Assembly: GCA_018676385.1 (NCBI GenBank)
Contig: JABHEX010000249.1
Location: 1-11,710 of the forward strand
DNA from: Akkermansiaceae bacterium
GTDB lineage: Bacteria; Verrucomicrobiota; Verrucomicrobiia; Verrucomicrobiales; Akkermansiaceae
Direction: 5' to 3'
DNA: 11,710 nt
The position numbers and the translations under genes were made by a program. Of the stretch, positions 6,701-11,710 are shown in pieces (within the stretch, counting starts at the first letter, position 1; each line of letters opens with the position of its first letter). The notes beneath the pieces were generated by a model, which saw only the letters and a list, made by a program, of their open reading frames with translations, searched no databases and was not told where the DNA came from.

Positions 6701-8842
6701 ATGAGCAAAAAAATTGATATCCTAGGAAACCAAAATATCCCAACGCAGGGTGCCCTAATTGTTCCCGGTCGACTCAATCTCTCCGAGGCTCTCTACATAG
6801 AACAGTTACTTTCGGGCAGGAAAGTGACTTGGCTCTGCGAGGAAAATGTTGTTCTTGATGCTGCTACCCGCAATGTTCTCGAAAAACCAGACACGACAGC
6901 AGTTTCTTTCTCCGCAAATGACACGGCCCCTGCTGCCATAGGTGAAACTCTCAAAGAACACCTAAAAAACAACGGGGTAATCATTTTTATCCCCGGTGAT
7001 GTCTCTGCTCATGACGGTGAATGCTGCCACATCCCGGCGCCCGTACTGAAACAACTCTGCGCACTTGGTCTACCCACTCTTCCAGTGTCAGTGACCCGCC
7101 CAGAAGAAACGGCTTTATCTACCGAAAAGACTAATAAACTTGCCAATTCTGTTCTCTCTTTCGCCAAGCTGATTCCTGCGAAAGATATTTCTGTCGCCCT
7201 GTGGCGTGAAGGTTTACTGGCAGCCGAGGAAACTGCATTCTCCGCTCGTGAATTTCTTAACGGCTCTCTACCGGTCGCACTGCTCGCTGGTCTGAAGAAG
7301 CACGGCTCATCCACTAAGTTATTTGATGGTACGGACGATTCTGCCACATCATTCGACAAACTATTAGGTGCCGCTATTGCATTCTCTGCTGAGATTAGAA
7401 AACAGACTAAGAAAAAACGTGTCGGTATTCTGCTTCCCCCTGGTAAGGGCGGCATGGTTGCAAACTTGGCAGTACTCTTTGCGGGCAAAATCCCGGTGAA
7501 TATTAACTTCACATCAAGCCACAGCGCCGTTCAGTCATCGATTCGTCAAGCGGATATCGACAAATTCATTACCGCTGACCCCTTTGTGCGCAAGATCCCA
7601 GCCTTCCCATGGCCTCCTAATAGAGATCTTATTTTTATTGAGCGCACTCTGCCGGCCATCAAAAAGAAGATTATTCGCTGGGTCATTCTCTGTAAAATCT
7701 TGCCCACCTCTGTCATAGCCAAGATACTCGGTATTGGCGTTGAAAAAGGTGACGCCGAAGCCATTCTGCTCTTTACTTCTGGTTCCTCAGGCGAGCCAAA
7801 AGGCGTACCACTATCGCATCGCAACGTCCTTGCAAACATTTGCCAGTTCGGTAGCCGGCTACAACTTGAATACGATGCAAAAATCCTTGGATGTCTGCCG
7901 CTATTTCACTCATTTGGCTGCACGGTAACATTATGGTATCCTTGTATCGAAGGAGTGAATCTAGTCACATACCCAAGCCCACTAGAAACTAAACGTCTCG
8001 CCGAACTCATTGAGATGCACAGTGTAAATATGCTACTCTCAACACCAACCTTCCTTCGAGGATATATGCGTAGGGTCAAACCCGAGCAGCTCAAAAGCAT
8101 CGACTACGTAGTTACTGGTGCCGAAAAACTACCTAAGACACTTGCTGAAGCGTTTCATGATAAGTTTGGTATTCTACCCCTTGAAGGTTACGGGCTTACT
8201 GAGACATCACCCGCTACGAACCTCAACCTTCCAGAACGGAAAGCAACCGATGAGGCACCCGTGATCCCCTCAAATCAAACTGGTTCTGTAGGAAAATTCC
8301 TACCCGGCATCGCAGTTAAAATCACTAATCCTGCAACAGAAAAACCTGCGCCTATCGATACACAAGGCACCATTTGGCTGCGTGGTGCCAACATTTTTCC
8401 CGGCTATCTCAATAACAATAAAAAAACAAAGGAAGTCATCATCGATGGCTGGTTCAATACAGGTGACATCGGCAGGCTCGATGACGAAGGATTCCTCTAC
8501 ATCGAAGGGCGCTTATCTCGTTTCTCAAAAATTGGTGGTGAAATGGTTCCACACGAAACTGTTGAGGCAATCATCAGTAAAGTACTTGGACTCGATGCAG
8601 AAACGGAACGTAAAATCGCCGTCGTTGGTGTTCCAGATGAAAAAAAGGGAGAGGCAATAGCACTATTAACAACCATCTGCGGAGACACTCGTGAACAGGA
8701 ATGCATTGATCTACGATACAAGCTCATGGACGAAGGATTGCCCAGCCTATGGTGTCCAAAAATATTTATTCCTACCGATGAAATACCGATGCTTGCCTCT
8801 GGAAAACTCGACATCAAGGGGTGTCAGAAGCTCGCCGAATAA
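6701..8842 (+). CDS. Aas-like acyl-ACP/acyl-CoA synthetase with a degenerate acyltransferase-like N-terminus
   Basis: The 713-residue product is an AMP-forming acyl-activating enzyme that probably joins fatty acids to ACP or CoA. Adenylation motifs run in order: TSGSSGEPKG (359-368), GYGLTETSP (496-504), NTGDIGRLDDEGF (586-598), hinge GRLSRFSKIGGEM (603-615) and the catalytic lysine in LASGKLD (Lys702). The hinge SKIGGEMV resembles bifunctional Aas. Residues about 15-190 look like the PlsC-type acyltransferase half of Aas, but its HX4D motif reads RLNLSE (Arg24, Glu29) and the FPEG block reads FIPGD (96-100). This half therefore looks catalytically dead, so the symbol aas is not assigned. A basic hydrophobic stretch around 320-347 (KKKIIRWVIL and on) may touch the membrane. 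The ATG has no clear ribosome binding site. The gene ends with three in-frame stops, TAA TAG TAA. Alternative: an ordinary long-chain acyl-CoA ligase with an unrelated N-terminus. Confidence 0.85.
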   Translation: MSKKIDILGNQNIPTQGALIVPGRLNLSEALYIEQLLSGRKVTWLCEENVVLDAATRNVLEKPDTTAVSFSANDTAPAAIGETLKEHLKNNGVIIFIPGDVSAHDGECCHIPAPVLKQLCALGLPTLPVSVTRPEETALSTEKTNKLANSVLSFAKLIPAKDISVALWREGLLAAEETAFSAREFLNGSLPVALLAGLKKHGSSTKLFDGTDDSATSFDKLLGAAIAFSAEIRKQTKKKRVGILLPPGKGGMVANLAVLFAGKIPVNINFTSSHSAVQSSIRQADIDKFITADPFVRKIPAFPWPPNRDLIFIERTLPAIKKKIIRWVILCKILPTSVIAKILGIGVEKGDAEAILLFTSGSSGEPKGVPLSHRNVLANICQFGSRLQLEYDAKILGCLPLFHSFGCTVTLWYPCIEGVNLVTYPSPLETKRLAELIEMHSVNMLLSTPTFLRGYMRRVKPEQLKSIDYVVTGAEKLPKTLAEAFHDKFGILPLEGYGLTETSPATNLNLPERKATDEAPVIPSNQTGSVGKFLPGIAVKITNPATEKPAPIDTQGTIWLRGANIFPGYLNNNKKTKEVIIDGWFNTGDIGRLDDEGFLYIEGRLSRFSKIGGEMVPHETVEAIISKVLGLDAETERKIAVVGVPDEKKGEAIALLTTICGDTREQECIDLRYKLMDEGLPSLWCPKIFIPTDEIPMLASGKLDIKGCQKLAE

Positions 8843-8903
8843 TAGTAAGCATTGTCATTCCCATCAAATGATTAGCTGAATCACCCCCAGTCACAATTGT
8901 AAG

Positions 8904-9647
8904 ATGATCTTGCCGCATATAAAAACGCTCATCATAATTACCCTTACAAGCAATTGGCTGACGGCACAGATCCCAAACAATTCATCTCAAGCCATTGTGG
9001 GCATCACCTCAGGATGGAACTCATCCCACGTCTCACTCTCAATCTATCAGAAAAAAAACCATGTGTGGCAACGTGTTGGATTACCATGGAAAGGTAGACT
9101 TGGAAAAAATGGGCTAGCATGGGGGCGCGGCATACATCGTCAGACACAAACTACAAGTCGGCAAAAAGTTGAAGGAGACGCACGGACACCTGCAGGCATA
9201 TTCATGCTTGGCGGCGTCTATGGCTATGCATCTGACATCAAGCGCCACCCAAAGCTGCCCTACCGTAAAATCACCCCCAGAGATCTTTGGATTGAGGACC
9301 ACACCTCGCGCTATTACAATCAACATCTCATTCTCGATCACATCCCATCAACCAATTGGGAAATTAAAGGCCAAATGCGCCAAAACGATAACGCACATAG
9401 CCTAAAACTCTATATTGCTCATAACGATTCAATACTAGGTGGACAACCGGCACCCGGATACGGTTCTGCAATATTTTTTCATATTTGGCGAGGAGGTGGC
9501 ACCAAACCCACTGCCGGCTGCACCACGATGCAGAAGACAAAACTTCAACAACTCATCGCCATAATCGACCCCACGATGAATCCAGTCTACGTTGTTCTGC
9601 CACAAGCAGAATACAGCGCTCTTCGCACTCCTTGGAAACTTCCCTGA
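8904..9647 (+). CDS. Secreted L,D-transpeptidase (YkuD-type catalytic domain)
   Basis: This 247-residue protein probably forms 3-3 cross-links in peptidoglycan, or attaches other groups to it, outside the cytoplasmic membrane. An N-terminal signal peptide is likely: MILPHIK is followed by LIIITLTSNWLTA, with cleavage plausible after Ala21. The YkuD features follow in order: VEGDARTPAGIFMLGGVYG (89-107), FFHIWRGGG with catalytic His193, and PTAGCTTM with nucleophile Cys206. This matches the HxxxxxxxxxTxGC arrangement of the family in its COG3786-like form. No LysM or other wall-binding domain is visible. It starts 61 bases after the acyl synthetase gene. It ends in three in-frame stops (TGA TAA TAA), and the isomerase-like gene begins 7 bases after the first stop, so the two are probably co-transcribed. 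The fold is secure; the exact substrate is not known. Confidence 0.9.
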   Translation: MILPHIKTLIIITLTSNWLTAQIPNNSSQAIVGITSGWNSSHVSLSIYQKKNHVWQRVGLPWKGRLGKNGLAWGRGIHRQTQTTSRQKVEGDARTPAGIFMLGGVYGYASDIKRHPKLPYRKITPRDLWIEDHTSRYYNQHLILDHIPSTNWEIKGQMRQNDNAHSLKLYIAHNDSILGGQPAPGYGSAIFFHIWRGGGTKPTAGCTTMQKTKLQQLIAIIDPTMNPVYVVLPQAEYSALRTPWKLP

Positions 9648-9654
9648 TAATAAG

Positions 9655-10581
9655 ATGCTCAGTTTTTCTACCTGCTGGAACAACTCCCGCCACTCCGAGG
9701 GTGAGGAAATGATAGATGAGATCCTTGAACTAGGATTCAACACCATGGAGCTGTCACATGGGATGACCATTAGCAAACTCCCAGGTATCCAGAGAGCCTA
9801 CAAGGAGAACAAATTTCGATGCTCCGGCGTACATAACTATTTCCCCTCACCCGTTGAGGTGATGATCGATGCCCCAGATGCGTATGAATTTAGTTCACAT
9901 CGAGCATACGACCGCGAACGTGCTATGGAAATGTCTCTCAGGACTCTCGAGATTGCGGCAGAGTTTAATGCTAGTTACGTTGTGATGCATATGGGATCAG
10001 TACCCATGCCGTCGAAAAAATGGACTAAAAAGCTTACCGCTATGGTGAGGGAAGGCAAACAGCTTACCAAAGATTACGCAAAAACCAAAATTGAGTTTGT
10101 CAAAAAACGAGAAAAAATCGCGCCACTGTATTATCAGCGGGCCATCGAAGCATTAGAACAACTGTCTGAAAAAGCCGCCGAACTGGAGATCCGGCTCGCA
10201 GTGGAATCTCGCAGTCGCTTCGAGGATGTGCCAAGCGAAAATGAAATGATTAGCCTTCAAGAGCACTTCAAAGACAATCCATGGGTGGGATACTGGCACG
10301 ATTTCGGCCATGTACAACTTAAACACAACCTCGGTTTATTGAATCACGACCAGTGGCTAGAAAAGATGTCACCGTATTTAATCGGCTGTCATGTGCACGA
10401 CGTCTACTGGCCGGAGCGAGACCATCGTGTGCCGCTAACTGGTGAGCTGAATTTCAAAAATCTCCTGCGTCATATCGATCCATGCAAACCTTTTGTATGG
10501 GAGCTCTCTCCCACACGCAAAGCAGAACAAATTAAAGAAGCACTGGCTGTCTGGAAGGCTATGTTCCCAGAAACACTCTAG
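9655..10581 (+). CDS. Sugar phosphate isomerase/epimerase-like TIM-barrel protein
   Basis: The 308-residue product belongs to the xylose-isomerase-like/AP-endonuclease-2 TIM-barrel superfamily. Barrel landmarks are MLSFSTCWNN at strand 1, GFNTMELSHG (27-36), CSGVHNYFPSP (56-66) and ASYVVMHMGS (106-115). Likely metal ligands are Glu184 in LAVESR, Asp216 and His219 in WHDFGH, His246/His248 in GCHVHD, and Glu283 in VWELSP. A charged helical stretch around 120-155 (KKWTKKL to FVKKREK) is an elaboration I do not recognise. Such enzymes isomerise or epimerise sugars or inositols, and the substrate cannot be read here. The ATG at 9655 fits the barrel start; an open frame to 9592 would overlap the transpeptidase gene. 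The closeness to that gene hints at, but does not prove, a role with cell wall sugars. Its TAG stop overlaps the stop of the convergent menF-like gene. Confidence 0.85.
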   Translation: MLSFSTCWNNSRHSEGEEMIDEILELGFNTMELSHGMTISKLPGIQRAYKENKFRCSGVHNYFPSPVEVMIDAPDAYEFSSHRAYDRERAMEMSLRTLEIAAEFNASYVVMHMGSVPMPSKKWTKKLTAMVREGKQLTKDYAKTKIEFVKKREKIAPLYYQRAIEALEQLSEKAAELEIRLAVESRSRFEDVPSENEMISLQEHFKDNPWVGYWHDFGHVQLKHNLGLLNHDQWLEKMSPYLIGCHVHDVYWPERDHRVPLTGELNFKNLLRHIDPCKPFVWELSPTRKAEQIKEALAVWKAMFPETL

Positions 10582-11633
10582 AGTCCAAGTGTTTGCTTTA
10601 CAGCCTCACGCTTCAATCTGAGTTCGCGCCACTCATTTACTAGCCTAGACGCCTCGATCACACCACAACCAGATGGAATGGAGACATTTAGCCGATCCCA
10701 GTGAACTCCTCTGATGGCAACAACGGAAGTAAATTCACCGTCCTTAAGCAAGCCGAAAGGTGCACCAAAACACGGTGGACAACCCAGCCGCTCGCGCCAC
10801 TCCGCAAGCAGTGCCAGAGTCTCCTCAGTTCGTGGTAGAGGGCCAAGCGCAGGTGTAGGGTGAAGACGACGAATTAGGTCATCCACCGCACGTTCATCAA
10901 ATAACTCAACCTCGATTGGTGTGTGAAAATGAACAAGCTGACCTAGATCCATTATCGCCCGTTTCGATCGAGTAACAGTGCCGATGTCAGAGAGCTTAGC
11001 TACCAGTGTCTGTGCAACGAATTCATGTTCTCTGATCTCTTTACCATCAACAGCAAATACTTCACGTTCCTCAGCTTTAGCAGTACCGGCGAGCGCCATC
11101 GTGCTCAAATTCTTACCACTGAGTCGGAACAAAACCTCAGGTGTAGTGCCACAGAAGCCCAGCCCCTCTCTACGCCAGCCATATGTGTGGAACGGAGCAC
11201 CAAGTGCCGTCATACTTATCAACATATCTCTACCTCTACCCTGAGAAAATACTCCCCGCTCGGTCGCTACGGGAACAGATTTTTCCATGACACCTCTGCC
11301 GATCATCTGATTAATTTCTCCAAACACCTCGGCAAATCCATCCGGCTCTAGCTCATCCCAATTGATCTCATAAGCAGCCGCTTCAATACCAATATCCGCT
11401 AAACTTTCTACCTCCTCAATACGTCCAGGAATTTTCCACGGTTGAGGGTCGGTGAGAGCAAAATCATTGCAATAAAAAGCAATGCCAGTAGCTGGCGGAG
11501 ATGATGATTGCTCGAAAGGACCAAAACCCACGGTATAAACTCCGTCACCCGATTTTAAAAATGCCAATTCATTGTCTTGCACATTGATAGTCAATAGTCC
11601 GATGGTGCAAGAACCAAGATTATTTTGTCTCAA
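10578..11633 (-). CDS. menF: MenF-like isochorismate synthase (chorismate-binding enzyme)
   Basis: The 351-residue product carries the chorismate-binding fold and probably converts chorismate to isochorismate, the first step of menaquinone synthesis. Landmarks are EKSVPVA (Lys118 aligns with the general-base lysine of MenF), GTTPEVLFR (162-170), MALAGTAKA (179-187), KEIREHEFV (198-206), LHPTPALGP (257-265) and IPSGCGVIEASRLVNEW (319-335). LAGTA, rather than the IAGTR seen in anthranilate and aminodeoxychorismate synthases, favours isochorismate synthase. The N-terminal third is less conserved. I used the TTG at 11633, the first possible start in the window. A GTG at 11582 is a fair alternative, since conserved sequence begins near residue 24. 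The frame stays open to the edge, but the opposite strand there appears to begin dnaG, so a longer protein is unlikely. Salicylate or other isochorismate use cannot be excluded without neighbours such as menD. Confidence 0.85.
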   Translation of the reverse strand: MRQNNLGSCTIGLLTINVQDNELAFLKSGDGVYTVGFGPFEQSSSPPATGIAFYCNDFALTDPQPWKIPGRIEEVESLADIGIEAAAYEINWDELEPDGFAEVFGEINQMIGRGVMEKSVPVATERGVFSQGRGRDMLISMTALGAPFHTYGWRREGLGFCGTTPEVLFRLSGKNLSTMALAGTAKAEEREVFAVDGKEIREHEFVAQTLVAKLSDIGTVTRSKRAIMDLGQLVHFHTPIEVELFDERAVDDLIRRLHPTPALGPLPRTEETLALLAEWRERLGCPPCFGAPFGLLKDGEFTSVVAIRGVHWDRLNVSIPSGCGVIEASRLVNEWRELRLKREAVKQTLGL

Positions 11634-11639
11634 GAGTAA

Positions 11640-11660
11640 TTTGGTATTTGGTATTTGGTA
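11640..11660. repeat. Three tandem copies of a heptamer (TTTGGTA)
   Basis: TTTGGTA repeats exactly at 11640-11646, 11647-11653 and 11654-11660, followed by a partial TTT. It fills almost half of the 48-base gap between the menF-like start and the presumed dnaG start. Each gain or loss of a copy would shift spacing by seven bases upstream of both genes. The repeat is seen directly; any function is a guess. Confidence 0.8.
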
Positions 11661-11681
11661 TTTTGAACATAAAAAGAGGTC

Positions 11682-11710
11682 GTGGGTCGCATTCCAGAAG
11701 AAACTATTGA
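11682..11710 (+). CDS. dnaG: Probable start of DNA primase DnaG (cut by right edge)
   Basis: From a GTG at 11682 the nine complete codons in the window read MGRIPEETI, closely matching the start of many DnaG primases just before the zinc-binding domain. DnaG makes the RNA primers for lagging-strand replication. AAGAGG lies two bases before the GTG, close but usable as a ribosome binding site, and an in-frame TAA at 11670-11672 rules out an upstream start. The gene would be divergent from the menF-like gene. Only nine residues are visible, so this is a motif-level call that more sequence to the right would settle. Confidence 0.5.

Noticed and set aside
7009..7512. Minus-strand frame of 167 codons inside the acyl synthetase gene
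   Set aside because: No motif, no start signal and fully covered by a well-supported gene on the other strand.

Overview
The window looks like ordinary chromosomal DNA from a Verrucomicrobiota-type bacterium. The lineage call is an inference. It rests on a long NusB of about 290 residues, a YhaM-type OB-fold/HD nuclease gene next to metH, the lumazine synthase N-terminus MSKTLPPKPR, and start codons that mostly lack a clear Shine-Dalgarno sequence. I see no phage, transposon, tRNA, rRNA, CRISPR or defence locus.

Layout from left to right. Positions 1-1086 (+) hold the C-terminal part of cobalamin-dependent methionine synthase (metH), cut by the left edge. It faces a YhaM-like OB-fold/HD 3'-5' exoribonuclease gene (1103-2164, -) across a 16-base gap. 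That gene is broken by one in-frame TGA just before its HD motif. Upstream of it on the same strand is a complete clpB disaggregase gene (2349-4922, -). A 284-base divergent region with a possible extended -10 element for clpB and an AT-rich palindrome separates clpB from ribH-nusB (5207-6569, +), which overlap by 8 bases. Downstream on + come an Aas-like acyl-ACP/acyl-CoA synthetase with a degenerate acyltransferase half (6701-8842), a secreted YkuD-type L,D-transpeptidase (8904-9647) and, 7 bases later, a TIM-barrel sugar phosphate isomerase/epimerase-like protein (9655-10581). The last gene converges on a MenF-like isochorismate synthase (10578-11633, -), and the two share a CTAG that supplies both stop codons. 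The right edge appears to hold the first codons of dnaG (11682 onward, +), divergent from the menF-like gene. The 48-base gap between them contains three copies of a heptamer.

The genes cover separate housekeeping tasks: methionine/B12 metabolism, RNA turnover, protein disaggregation, riboflavin synthesis and transcription antitermination, lipid activation, cell wall cross-linking and menaquinone synthesis. Apart from ribH-nusB and the tight transpeptidase/isomerase pair, the sequence does not show them acting as one system. I did not find a convincing undescribed system. The best second looks are the TGA in the nuclease gene, the large helical insertion in NusB, the catalytically dead-looking acyltransferase half of the synthetase, and the palindrome before ribH.
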